Assembly: GCA_016110215.1 (NCBI GenBank)
Contig: JADWQD010000010.1
Location: 1 to 64,000 of the forward strand
DNA: 64,000 nucleotides
Reading direction: 5' to 3'
Source: Capronia americana
Lineage: Eukaryota > Ascomycota > Eurotiomycetes > Chaetothyriales > Herpotrichiellaceae
Shown here: positions 10,721 through 22,368 of the stretch, in pieces
Layout: the number at the start of each line of letters is the position of its first letter
How positions within the stretch are numbered: the first letter of the stretch is position 1
Position numbers and translations under genes: made by a program
The notes under the pieces: generated by a model
Seen by the model: only the letters and a program-made list of their open reading frames with translations
What the model was told of the DNA's origin: nothing
Databases searched by the model: none

Positions 10721-11758
10721 ATGCAGGCGCTCAAACCTGCACTTCGTCGACAAGCTCGACGAGCAGCTGCCGTCCCTCCAGGCATAAGGCCGGTACGGGC
10801 AGCTTTAGCATCGCTATTTATTCGAGCACGATATCAACACGACCAGCATGGCCCTCACAAGGAGTACTTTCAAACACCCGGCCACATGCCCAACCCCGAT
10901 ACGACCCCCTACATCCACAGCCAACCATACATTCCCCCAACCCCAACCATCCCTCCTGCGACTGGTAGAGGCCGCTCGCTCTTCGTACGCTTCACACGCT
11001 CTGTCTTCTGGGCGATCCTCTTTAGCTCTCTCGGCGTCGTGGCCGGGACAGCATTGATAACATGGGAATACCTACAGCCACCGTTCGAGCCAGGCTCAGA
11101 GATGGAGCGGGATCTGCTCGACGAAATCATGGATGCGGTGGAGTTGCACCCACTGGTCGACTCCCTACGACAGGCAAACTGGATTGAAGACAACTACTAC
11201 GCGAGCCATGATTCAGTAGGGACAGGGGGGATGCACCTCGTGGCGGAGAAACTGCAAGGCACACAGGGCATAACCATGAGAACCTTCAGACACCCTACGC
11301 AAGAGTTCACGATGATGGTGGCCTTCCTGGGCTTCGGCGTGGAAGGCTGGCCGGACGTGATCCACGGCGGAATCATCGCGACTCTCATCCAAGAGGGCAT
11401 CGACCGTCAGATCCACAATTTCTACGCAAACTACGGCAAACAGCACGCGCAGGCCATCTCTGTCGATTTCAAGAGGCGCATGAGGCCCGGAGAGGTCTAT
11501 GCCGTGATTGTGCCGCCAGCTCAGGTGGAAATGAACCCGCCGCAGCAGGAAGTTATGCATTTACAAATGATGCCGATGGTGGTCAGAATCGAGGCGCCGC
11601 CCAGAATCACCCCGGAGGCGCTGACGATCGAGTTGCCGAGTATGGAGGAGCTGCATGCCGTTGCGAACGTGCAGGTGAGGTTGGTACAGGATGTCACTCC
11701 GGAGAGGATGGCCGAGCTTGAGGCGGGCTTTGCAAGCCAGAAGATCGAGGACAAATGA
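10721..11758 (+). CDS. Mitochondrial-type membrane-anchored hotdog thioesterase
   Basis: A single exon of 345 residues. Residues 1-45 are rich in Arg and Ala with no acidic residue until the end (MQALKPALRRQARRAAAV), as in a mitochondrial targeting sequence. A Pro-rich linker leads to one hydrophobic segment (about 92-113, SVFWAILFSSLGVVAGTALI), so the protein is probably anchored in the inner membrane. The rest is a hotdog-fold thioesterase domain. VEGWPDVIHGGIIATLIQEG (His215 in the HGG turn) is the typical active-site helix start of the PaaI/THEM-like superfamily. The probable reaction is acyl-CoA hydrolysis; the substrate is unknown. The ATG at 10721 is chosen because it opens the presequence; an in-frame codon exists at 10679. 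Confidence 0.82.
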   Translation: MQALKPALRRQARRAAAVPPGIRPVRAALASLFIRARYQHDQHGPHKEYFQTPGHMPNPDTTPYIHSQPYIPPTPTIPPATGRGRSLFVRFTRSVFWAILFSSLGVVAGTALITWEYLQPPFEPGSEMERDLLDEIMDAVELHPLVDSLRQANWIEDNYYASHDSVGTGGMHLVAEKLQGTQGITMRTFRHPTQEFTMMVAFLGFGVEGWPDVIHGGIIATLIQEGIDRQIHNFYANYGKQHAQAISVDFKRRMRPGEVYAVIVPPAQVEMNPPQQEVMHLQMMPMVVRIEAPPRITPEALTIELPSMEELHAVANVQVRLVQDVTPERMAELEAGFASQKIEDK

Positions 11759-14700
11759 TGGCAACCCCAAGCCTCTAGCATCCAGGCACGCAGAGGCGGA
11801 AATATCGCCGGCTTCGATTTTTCGTCGCATGACCACTTTGGAGAGGCTGTCAACGAACGGCAACATAGATATCTCAGTGGTCGCTGCACAGGTAAAGGTC
11901 TTCTCTACAGGACATCTCGGACAACTTTGGCTTATCGTTCACACAGAATCACCGTTTCATCGAAAGAACCGACTCGGGCCAAGTAAATGGTTTCGCTGCT
12001 GGACCGTCAGAATTCGCATGAAGCTCTGCTCAATATGTCGGTGCTTCCGCCAGCCGAACATGCATAACCTCGGATCCTGTGCATCCCGGTGCAAATTGCG
12101 AGTCGTTGCAAGCTTGCTAGGACCTCGGGTCATGGCCCGTTTCACCACTAGTCTTCGCTGGTGCAGGGACGAGTCGAGTGCATCGACACGTGGGTGATTG
12201 CTTCCTGGACTTTTGAGGTGGGCCCAGAAAGGTGGCCACCAACCCCGGACATCACGTTAGAGCTGCTCCTTCACGCGGGGTATCCAGGCGCTAGCGACAT
12301 CTTGGTTCGACGGAGGATGTGGCCAGAGCGTCGGCTACTGCCCTCGTGCAACGATCGGAGGCAAGAAGGATTTCGCCTGCGCCGCTAGTGGGTGCTTTGA
12401 CCATCAACGTGCATAGCAACTACCGAGGAACAGGTGACGGTAAAGTCCTTCTCTGGATTGAGACGAAGACGAGAAGCGCGTTGCTTGATTGGCACAAACT
12501 TCCAGCTCCGGCTAACGTTTGTTCAGCGTTCGTAAACTTTGCGAAATGTGGGAACATGGTCCGACAAGGAAGTCGGTGATCTGTACGCTCTTGGATGTCC
12601 TGGAGGAAGGAGGAACATCGTACAACAGGGGAGTAAGCGATCCGGGTGATCTTGGGTCACCAACATGAATCAAGCCTGTCACGCTGTCTACAGATCTGAG
12701 ACCTGGGCAGTCCGTTACGGTCTCTCAATTGACGGTTGAATCGCTTTCCTGGCGTTCTCGATGCTGCCGATGTTGCTGAAGATGCCGTCTTTGCACAGTT
12801 GCCTGTACTCCCCTATAGATGTCGATGGTTGAACAATACATGGATGTATTTCGGCATGCCATCTCTCCTTTCTCAGAGTTATATCTAACCAAACCATGTA
12901 CAGTAGCGTGAACCTCGCGCAGGAAGCCATCCCTTGACGGTATACACAGCGAACAGTCTTGCTTGACTCATGGAAAGGAAGAGAAAATCCCGAGGACAGA
13001 CAAGTGGTCTTCTTGCGGCGTCTCTCATTTGGCATGGTCAATTAGTGTCTCCTTCAACATGTTCCAATGATGAGGTCTCACTACGAGGTATAGTGACGGA
13101 CCACAAAAGGGAGAGGCTCTCGAATATCGAGTCAAACCTCACGACAGATGCTGCCAGTCCAGTCGAGACGACCTCGACCGGTTCCTTATTCCAATCCTGC
13201 GGGAAATGATCGGTATCACCGAACAACAACCGTCGGTGCCTTCTCTGTTTCATTCCAAAGTCATCTCTATGTTTCTCGCGAGCGTGGTTCGAAAAGAGCA
13301 TCCACAGCCTCAGGACTGGGCGCTGCGGATGACATGCGGACCTGTGACAATAGACCCGATTGCGCTTCCTGCCTTTCAATGTGTGAGTTCCTGGAAGATC
13401 CAAGTCTCCTGATTCCGTGGAGAGGTCGCCGAAAAAAGAGGAAGCTCTGTTAAATTGTGGGGAGCTGGAAACAAGACCTGAATGGCTTCTCGTCGGCGCC
13501 CAATACCTGCTCTTGTCAATTGCATTGCGCACCACGATCAAGGTTAGCAAAAGCATGCGGCGGGTAGATCACGCGAGCAGAAAGGAGTCCATGTCATTCT
13601 GAGACTTTATTGTGGCGAGATGGAGCCCATACTTTTTCCAAAATGTTCTCCCTGTCCTGTGTATGCAATACATGCCTCTTCTAGTGGCGGCAATAGACTG
13701 CCAATTATCGCTTTGAGATGTCATTGACAACGACGGCAGCAGTTAACCAATGGAAGAGATGCAGGAAACGGCACAGACGCCTTGTAGCCCGCCTCGAAGT
13801 AAAGCTACCAGAGCCTCGTTCGCCGACATGTGGAGTACTCGTAACTTGGTCGATATCAACGCTTTCGGCTTTTCACTGGCGCCTATTGCCAGCGGACTGA
13901 AAGATAAAGACATCAAGACGAGTACAACAGACAGCAGCAGGCCGTCCATTCCTTTTCGCAAGAGGTCCACGGCGAAGCTGACAGAGTTACCCAGTTGCTT
14001 GACGCAGGAACCGAAGCGCACTCGCCAGATCGCATTCTACATTGAGACGGTGCCAGTTGGGAGGAAGTCCCGCGGCTTCAGTCCCAAAACAGTCTGTGCA
14101 CCGGTTTCTCGTTGACTTCACACTGTCGTCAAGCCCGTCATCATTCGTGTGTTTGGGAATCATACCATCATCATACGGTTCGCGTCCTCGGCTTTCCAGT
14201 GGGTGGCCTGGAGGGAACCTGTGACCTCGGCATATGCCCACCATTACAGGCGCCACCTCCAGGTCTCACTCCCTTCCCCGGGTCCCCCAACCCCGCGCTT
14301 TCGCCTCGCCAGTAAAGGCCCTCGCCGCTAAGCCCAGAGCTCCACCTTCCCTTCTAAGCTCCACTTCTCTTAGCTGCAAATGCTTTCATGCGCTTGTCTT
14401 TCAAGCTTCAGTTCTACGTGAGGCTTTTGCTCGATTCACGCAGGTCATAATTTCTCACTGCGCCAACGAAATGTACCCGGCGGCGCATGCACTGCTTGCT
14501 TGTGCCCGAAGACATCCCACACCCACCATCGAGTAGGAAGCGGAGATAAACCGCACTATCGACGCCGGCCGGCTGGCTTCTGGTCGACGTTCACATTGAG
14601 CAAAGAGACTTGGTCGACTCGACATGCGAGCTCAGTCCCAACTGGGTCAGCGATGGACGCCCTTATTCATCTACACCTGGTACGTACTCCAACTGCCATG

Positions 14701-15440
14701 CCTCACTTATCCAACCTCTGATTCCTCCGTGCACCCAGACTATCGCTAGTCTCGCAGTAACCTTTCCTGACTAACGATGACTCTTTCGCCAGATTCCTCT
14801 TCCTGTTTCCTGATCATCCTTTCGCCTCCCCCCCAATACACAACGTGGCGGCCACGCCCTCGTCCAACTGCAGTCCAGCCAACTTTGTGTCGGAACCGAT
14901 TTGTCGTGGCAGCCACCTACCGTCGCAGACGCTAGCCATGCGATCAAATCAGCCGCATCCATGATATCTCCGCCCAGCAATCTGCTCCTCATCCATGCAA
15001 CCACCAATTACTGCTTTTGATCGACCTCCGGGCGTTCATCCTCGTTAGCGTCTTGACAGGGCCTCGCTGCCGGTGGGTTGCCGCCGTACTAGCTCAAAGA
15101 CTGATTCTGGAGCCAAAGTCTCCCCCATGTTTTGGTTGCTAGTCGTCGGTTCTGCATGGGTCTCGCCCCCTGTTCCGCCTTTCCCCACGGAAGCTCAATC
15201 TGCTACCATGTCGAGGAAAAGAGGGTTGGCGCTTCTTGACAAGACTTGTACGACGCGACCGTACCGACTCTTCTTCCTGGGCTCAAGCCATACTTCAGTC
15301 GCTCCTCTCCCCTACCAACTCTTTTCTTCCTCACTCACCCACTTCACCTTGCCAGCTTTCCCTCTGGTCCTTGCGGCCTCTTATCGCATTGAGTAGTCGC
15401 CGTGGCCCCCTTCCCATAATATTCCTGCCTTCTAGCCATC
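11759..15440. other. 3.7 kb intergenic stretch without a supported gene
   Basis: Many open frames of 60-170 codons overlap on both strands, but none shows a domain, a splice-joined extension or a clear start context. The last 1.2 kb (about 14220-15440) is strongly pyrimidine-rich on the plus strand and probably forms the promoter and leader of the MFS gene. A non-coding RNA or a fast-evolving small gene cannot be excluded. Confidence 0.5.
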
Positions 15441-17349
15441 ATGACTGCTCAAGACAATAGCTCCAGCGACAATGTTGCGCCCTCACCCACCCTTGACAAA
15501 GACCCATCCAACCATGTCGAACAAGTTCACACCAACGAGCGGGTTCCAGGTCATCCAGGCTACTATGAGAAAGATGGCCTGCGGACGTATGGCGACGAGG
15601 AGGATCACGACCATGAACCACCCGTAAGTCCGACGGAGACGGCGCATGATACGTGAGACGGACCTGTCGATACTGACCACCGTGTGTACAGATGACTGTC
15701 CACAGAGCACTCAGTCTGGTCGCCATGGCATTTTTATGGACCGGATCTCAGATCCCCGTATATCTCTTCGGCGGCGTGCCGCCATACATTTACGGCGACA
15801 TCGGCGGCGTTGATCGATGGATCTGGTTTGTCCTTGCTTACCTTCTGGCACTGGCCGCCATCTGTCCTTTCGTCGGATCAATCTCGGATCTTATCGGCAG
15901 ACGATGGGTGGCTCTTGGGGGCTCGGGCTTGCTCGTCATCGCCATGATCATCTGTGGTGTGGCGAAGAACATGAACGTGTTCATCGGTGAGAACGGTCCC
16001 ATCTTGCCCTCTCTCCGTGCTAGATTTCCTGACTCTTCTGTTCTTCAGTCGGCATGACCTTCTCGGGCGTAGGCGCCGGTATTTGCGAACTGACTTCCCT
16101 CGCCGTCACGGCCGAACTGGCACCAACGAGAAAGCGGGGCAAATATGTGGCCATTCTCGTCTTCACCATCATCCCATTCTGCCCGTCCGTTCTCTGGGGC
16201 CAACTGATTGCCTACTACTCCAGCTGGCGGTTCATCGGGCTCTTCGCCGGGCTCTGGGCATGCATCGGCTTTCTCGGGACCCTGTTCTTCTACTTCCCAC
16301 CGCCTCGACCTAACTCGCGCGGGCTCAGCAAGAGAGAGGTCATCGGGGAGATCGATTTCGTAGGCGGCGCCCTCTCCATCTGCGGCATGATTCTCTTCCT
16401 CGCTGGTCTGCAGTGGGGTGGATACCAGTACCCATGGCATTCCGCTCACGTCCTAGCCCCTCTGCTGATCGGCGGCTTCCTCCTCCTCATTGCCTTTCCC
16501 ATCTGGGAAATCAAATTCGCCAAATTCCCCATGTTCCCCTCGAGAATGAAGAAAGAAGCCAGAATCCTCACCTTGACATTGATCATCACGGCCATATCGG
16601 GTGCCAACTTCTTCTCCGTCATCATGTTCTGGCCCACCCAGGCGTTCAATGTGTACGGCCACGATCCAGTGGGCGTCGGCATCCGTGGTATCCCCATCGG
16701 CTTCAGCATCCTCACGGGAGCGTGCGTCGTGCTATGGCTCTTGTCCGTCTTCCGTGGCCATAACCGCGAGCTGATGATCATCTCCTCGGTCCTCATGACA
16801 GCTGGGTGCGGCGCTCTCGCAGTCGCGAACCGCTACAACCTCGCCACCCTCTGGGGGTTGTTGATCCTCGGTGGCTTGGGCATCGGCGGCATCGTCGTCC
16901 CGGCGTCTATCATGACGACGATCATCTGTCCTGACGACATCATCGCCACGGTCGCGGCACTGACCCTGTCCATCCGCGTGATTGGAGGCTGCATCGGCTA
17001 CACGGTGTACTATAATGTGTTTGTCAACAAGTTCGTCCCCAATGCCACCAAGTACATCGGCGGTACCATGGCGTTGCAGCTGAACATCACCAACGTGACG
17101 TACATCACTGAGGCGATTGAATTCACGGCCGCGTCGCTTCTGCCACTGTTGAAGACCATCCCCGGCATCGCGGGCAACGAAACAGCATACGACATGGTGG
17201 TTCTGGCCGGGCAGATCGCCTATGCCGAGTCGTACAAATATGTGTATTTGACGAGTATTGCGTTCGGCGGCATCTCCATCGTGGCCAGTATCTTCCTGGG
17301 CAATATCAACAAGTACATGGACGACCATGTTGCTGTGGTTATGCATTAA
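15441..17349 (+). CDS. MFS efflux transporter, TRI12-like family
   Basis: Three exons, 15441-15623, 15692-15986 and 16049-17349, give 592 residues. The introns are 68 and 62 nt with GTAAGT/CAG and GTGAGA/CAG. The N-terminal 60 residues are hydrophilic (MTAQDNSSSDNVAPSPTLDK). Many membrane segments follow, about 12-14 by eye. The loop SISDLIGRRWVALGG matches the MFS motif between helices 2 and 3. TAELAPTRKRGKYV and GQLIAYYSSWRFIGLFAGLW match the fungal trichothecene-efflux-pump (TRI12) and siderophore-transporter group. The protein probably exports small lipophilic compounds by proton antiport at the plasma membrane; the substrate is not predictable. Putative N-glycosylation sites (NITNVT) lie in the last long loop. 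No biosynthetic cluster genes adjoin it. Confidence 0.9.
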
Positions 17350-20108
17350 GTGGAGCGGCCCCGAGTGGTCGAGAGCCGGAGCTCGAGAGTGCGCGGCGAA
17401 GTTGATAACTTACAATGTCCACCAAAAGGGTATGAATGTCTGCGGGCAGGGTTCGACGGTGTGAACGAATGTCTCCGGACTGAGTGCACAGTGGAGCGGG
17501 CCATGAACCTCACCAATGTCAATATCAATGTCTTCTCCAGTTGTCCCGAGCCCCAAGGTGCGGATAGTACCGAGTCCGAGTGCCAAACAAGTACATATAG
17601 TGCTGTGGTCATTCACGCGAAGATGAACATGAACATTAAAATAAGGACAGATTCCAACGTACTCTTGATTGTCTAGCTGCCTCTGCCGTTTGTGCCGGAC
17701 CATTGTCGATAAGTATTGCTAGGCACAGCTTCGACAATCCGACAACTCGACATCCTGGAGCGTGTATTTACATATCTTTGAAAGGTCTGGTGAGGGTTCG
17801 AAATTGTGCAGTGTAGCAAGGCATGGCATGGCATGGCATTGCAGGAGGACAGGGCATGGTGTAGAATGGATGTCTGCGGTCCTGCAGGTATGTCGTGATG
17901 ATATGTCAGTATGTCGGTATGTCAAAGTATACCCAGACCCAGAGATGAACCATCTGCGTCTACTTCGCCCGTATATATCGCCCGCCCGCCCGCCCATCGG
18001 TACCTCACTCGCCACGTCATGCTATACTAGTAAATCGATCGAACGGTCGGATCGTAGTGGAAGACATCGGTGACAGATATTGTGGAATGTATTAGACGTG
18101 TAGTATGATGTGAAACGATACGAAGTGAGTTGATGTATGGTGATGTGATGAGATAACCCGAGATGAGCTCTGGCATGCACACACTCCAGTCCAGTCCAGT
18201 GTGGGCAGTGTGGGTACAGTAAGTCAAGCCCCCCTCTCAAGGCCATCATCATACTGTACACATCATCGGCGGGGAGTTCCAGTGAGTACATACATACCTA
18301 AGTACTTTTGTACCCAAGCGAGTGCGGCCGGGAGAGGAGGGGGAAAAGGGACGGGGGAAACGCTATAAATAAATAAATACATACTGTGTACTGTGCGTTG
18401 CTGTCTCGTGTGTGGCCCAGCCCAGCCCAGCCCAGCCCGCTGCCTGCACCAGGGTAGTCCTATCCTATCGCGGCGGACCAAGAATCGCGAAGCAACAAGG
18501 CAAAGCTTTTCTGGCGGTAGTACCTCGTACCGAGTATATACGAGGTATAGGCTTTTTGGCCTTCGAGGCCTTTCGTATTCGGTTCGGTTGCATTATGCAT
18601 GCCATGCTTGATTTAGGATACAGTACCAAGATGGACTTTTTTTCATTCGTCGGATTCGTTCAGAGTTGGGGGAAGGGCTGGGGGGCGCGTTTGGGCTCGC
18701 TTGCGGAGTTCGACCTCGTACTTAAAAAGCGTTTTGTGTGAGTGCCCGTGAGTGGTGAATGATGAATGGTGAATGTGGTTGGGTGAATTCGGGCCGCGAG
18801 GCACGTATTCGTACTGGTTCATGGAATGACTTTTGCGCGGAGCGAGCGAGCGAGCTTGATTTGGCTTCTCGTTCTGGTGGTGCGTTCAACGGGTGTTGAG
18901 GTTGCTATTGAGGTGGGGACCGATTCTGTGAGTGAGGCTGAAGGGGTGTCGATTTGAAGAATGAACGTGTCGGTGGTCAGTGGTCAGTTGTTGCGATGGA
19001 GAAGATGTGTCGGTTGGTCGATTCTCCTGCCGGTAGGGAGATGGCAAGGACAGATCTCTACGACAGTTTGTGTGTCGTACGGATGGTGCAAGATCTGCTC
19101 GTTGGTGTGATGCAGCTGGCGACAGCCATGGCTTTGTCATTGGAGACCCGGGCGTTGGTCAACATCCTATCCTTAGTGAGGCATGCGTTTGAGACGTTGG
19201 CTTGATTTAAGCTTGGTATTGTGAGGAGTCATGGACTCGAGGGGTTGACAACCCATATATGACTCTCCTTTTCGGAGCTCGCGCCGACAATTGAAGCCAC
19301 GAGCACTGGGCGTGCCGTGTCGTACTCGTATTGACTTACAGAAGAGGCGCTTTTGAACCTTGTCCGCGCTTGCAGGACGACCTCGGGGTCGGGGCGAGAG
19401 CGGAAGATAAGGATAGGGATTTAATTAGGTAGTACATGGGCATATGAAGGAGGAAAGAGAACGTAAACAAGGATGTGAACCACTGTACTGGTGGCCATAT
19501 TGCGGGGGAGGGAAAGTAAAGAACGATATGGACGACTGGACTGGTAGCAAGCCAGGTGAATCCGGGTGAAGAAATAATGTGAGGACGCAACACTTCGGTA
19601 CATACGCTACTGTAACTAGGTGGATACTGTCATCTCTCAGGGCCTGATCTAATTGTGCTTGATGCTATGCCGAGGCTCACGCCCGCATCTGCGACGTATG
19701 TCGTCCAGGACCTTTTCGATGGGTCGTTGCGAAAACAGACAGCACCGACTCAAAATTGCCCCCGAAGCACCGAATCGAAAGATTGGCGATATCGAAAGAA
19801 CACGGGCTCCGGAGAGCGGGGACAATAAGACTCCACCAGCGGGCCGGGCGGATGAATTATCAGGCCGACAACAGGATCGGTGTCGTTATGCTGCGGAGAC
19901 AATCCTGGTGGGAGGCCAGAGGAACTTCATTGCCTCGGTAGAGCTGTTGAGAAAGACTCATTTCTTGGATTCTCCTTGGACGCCGGCGTCGTGTCGGTTT
20001 GGGAGAGCCTTTGGAATGGTGGTATAGCAAACATGTTCAGAGGTTGGGCGAGACGGCTGCAGGCTTCGAAGTTCATTGCCACGGCGGTTGCGACGATCTG
20101 TAGATGCA
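17350..20108. other. 2.8 kb intergenic with simple repeats
   Basis: No supported gene. The stretch contains tandem GGCAT units near 17821-17839, CCCG units near 17980-17995, CCCAG units near 18416-18438 and GAGC units near 18839-18855. It also has TACATACCTAAGTAC-type palindromic words. It separates the convergent 3' ends of the MFS and SET genes. Confidence 0.55.
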
Positions 20109-20900
20109 CTACAGGTCCAGCTTGCTCAAACCACTCATATCAAGTTCTGCCAGTGTCTCTCCGCCGGTATCGTTGTCGTCATCGCCGAGTCCCTCGCTGT
20201 CGTTCGCTTGCGCGTCGGCATCGGGAAACCACACTCGAGCGCTTCCATATGAGATACACAATTCTTCTCCGGCTTCGATGTCCCGGAGTGCGGTATAGAT
20301 AATAACATCGGTCTCGGTATTGCGTATCCAACCGACATTCTGATCCCGAGTAGAGTGATTGAACATGGATCCTAAACCAAGAGCGAGGGCCTGGGTCATG
20401 GTGCGGCCGGACGCGGATGGCCAGTAGCTATCGACAAGTAATGGTAAGCGATATGGTGATGGAGAGTGCAGGTGTTGTGGTTGACACGCCGATGGTCAAC
20501 TTGCTCGCTTCCCTGCCCCGTCTGATGGAGACTCACTAGGTGTAATGCTGCAAAACCGTATGTCGAGTATGATTCTCGACTTCATCTTCGGCGAAGATCA
20601 GCACGGGACTGATCTCCACGACCGTACCCCTGGGGATATGCTTAGTTGCAAAGACGCCTCGTCCTAGAAAGAGTAAACAGGGGACACGTTAGGCCAGGTC
20701 CGCGTGAACATGTATGGAATCCGCAACACTGACTCTTGGGCCGTGAAGATGGGTTTGGACGGCGCTATTACGCCTTTCGTCACAAACACCTCTTCACTTG
20801 CTCAATCAGGCCTACCTTTCGGCGTATTCATGACCAGTACGAGCCCAGACGTCCTTAAAAGAGGCTGGTCTCCTTTGAGGACTCTGCCATTCTCTGGCAT
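20109..20900 (-). CDS. Small SET-domain protein (putative lysine methyltransferase)
   Basis: Three exons, 20900-20816, 20663-20537 and 20427-20109, give 176 residues. The introns use GTAGGC/TAG and GTGAGT/TAG. The frame gives LVLVMNTPKGRGVFATKHIP (SET motif I, GRGVFA), then VVEISPVLIF and ALGLGSMFNHS with the catalytic-site NHS at 94-96. DIEAGEELCISYG follows with the closing Tyr131. These cover the S-adenosylmethionine and lysine-binding motifs of a SET fold of near minimal size, with no pre-SET or zinc-binding region. An acidic tail (GLGDDDND) ends the protein. Fungal homologues of this size are mostly uncharacterised, so the substrate could be histone or non-histone. The start MPENGRVLK is the furthest in-frame ATG of the open exon; a later ATG lies at codon 24. 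Confidence 0.85.
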
Positions 20901-21960
20901 CTCAGCCTACACGAGTGACTGTGTATGTCTTGTGCAACAATGAATCTGGGCAGACGGGATCGGGATATAGCTATAGCGTAGGCCGATAGAGTGGAAGAAG
21001 AGCAACTGTTAATGCACACTGACCACAGTGGATTTTCCCAAAATTTTCGCGATTCTGTGTAGGCGGATACATCCAAAAGAGGAAAAGTCCGAGGATGACG
21101 TCAACCGCGGCATTTTCCACGCGTCTTCTACAGAATGCGCAGCACACTGTTACTACTCGTACTATTCGTATTATACACGCGTCAAAGTCCCTGCAAGTTG
21201 TGCTGTGATGTTGTGGCAATCATGTCACAAGAACCTTGTCGGCTGTGAAGAAGATGGCCTGATCAATCCCTTCGACAGAGCACAGATGCAGGATCCCCAA
21301 CGGCCTACCTAGCTGGTTGCACCTCTGATGAGTGAGGGTGCAAACAGGCTCCAACTGAGGACGAGAATAGAAGACATCTAGGCTGTCGTTGCGCGATTTC
21401 TCATGCATTGGCATAAGCAGGATATCAGCTATAGACATCATTAATGCTGAGGTTGGCCTTCTCACCCATTCCCGGATACGGGTACGCTTCCGATGACTTC
21501 CGCTGCTGGAAGCATCTAGCAAAAGGCCACCCACCTATGACCACAAGCAATCAGAGAGACCATACGGCCGCAGCCTTGCACTTCAGCCTCGTGTCGAGAT
21601 CCTTCTTGCATGCTGACTGGTCCAATGCGTCTCAATGCTGACTATTCCCCAGACTCTCAAATCCTCGGTTCGCGGTATGAAACCCTCCGATTGCTTAATG
21701 TGTGAGCCATATGACTTTCACGAACATGGCAACACAGACGTCATTGCGTTGTTTTTCGCATGTGGTCGAATTTCACGGTGGTCAGCACGAGACCATAAGT
21801 ATGGGAGAGATGATCGCCTCAATGGGCCTCATCCACATCGCACATCTCAATCGCAGATAGAAAGCAGGGAACAAACCCAGCAACCAACCAACCAACCAAA
21901 CCAACGAACCTTAACGCATTAACCGTCACCGACCCTCAAAATCCCCAACCAATAAACTCC
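20901..21960. promoter_or_regulatory. Divergent intergenic region SET / 135-residue gene
   Basis: This stretch separates two genes transcribed outward. A short TACTACTCGTACTATTCG run sits near 21150. CAACCAACCAACCAA repeats near 21876-21905 lie in the likely leader of the plus-strand gene. No other gene is supported. Confidence 0.5.
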
Positions 21961-22368
21961 ATGGCTGAAGCTTTCAACGGTCAAGTCCTCATGGACCAGC
22001 CGGCCGGCACTGGCAATCGCCCCTACGCCGCCGAGTCATGGTTCGAGCCATGGCTCATCAAGCACTCCGAGTTCTATCGCAAACACTTCGCCCGCGACGG
22101 CCGCCGCGAGAGCAAGTCCACCAGACGCCACAGCATTGTCACCGAGGGACTCGAGTCCAGAAAGAACTCCGTCGCTGTTCCTGAGGCCGAAGCTGCGGCA
22201 CCCGCCGCCCCTGGAACTGAGGCCACCGCCGCCACTCCTGCTCCTGTCGAGCAACCAAGAACAAGTACCGAGGCCGAGGCTGCTGCTCGTGAGCACCCTG
22301 AGACTCTCAACAAGAAAGACAGAATCAGCGCTTGGCGCCGCAGCGTTGGCTGGTTGCCCCACCCATAG
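21961..22368 (+). CDS. Hypothetical protein, 135 residues
   Basis: I do not recognise this family. It is a single exon from MAEAFNGQVLMDQ to a stop after WRRSVGWLPHP. Residues 20-50 are aromatic and basic (ESWFEPWLIKHSEFYRKHF). A basic patch (RRESKSTRRHSIVTEG) and an Ala/Pro/Glu-rich low-complexity middle follow. The end (KKDRISAWRRSVGWLPHP) is again basic with Trp. It is predicted soluble, with no signal peptide. High GC at third positions and a clean open frame with an A-rich leader support it as real. RRHS and RRES are possible basophilic kinase sites. Confidence 0.65.
   Translation: MAEAFNGQVLMDQPAGTGNRPYAAESWFEPWLIKHSEFYRKHFARDGRRESKSTRRHSIVTEGLESRKNSVAVPEAEAAAPAAPGTEATAATPAPVEQPRTSTEAEAAAREHPETLNKKDRISAWRRSVGWLPHP

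Noticed and set aside
16732..17346. Minus-strand frame of 204 codons opposite the MFS gene
   Set aside because: His/Asp/Arg-rich shadow typical of the antisense of membrane helices; no domain.
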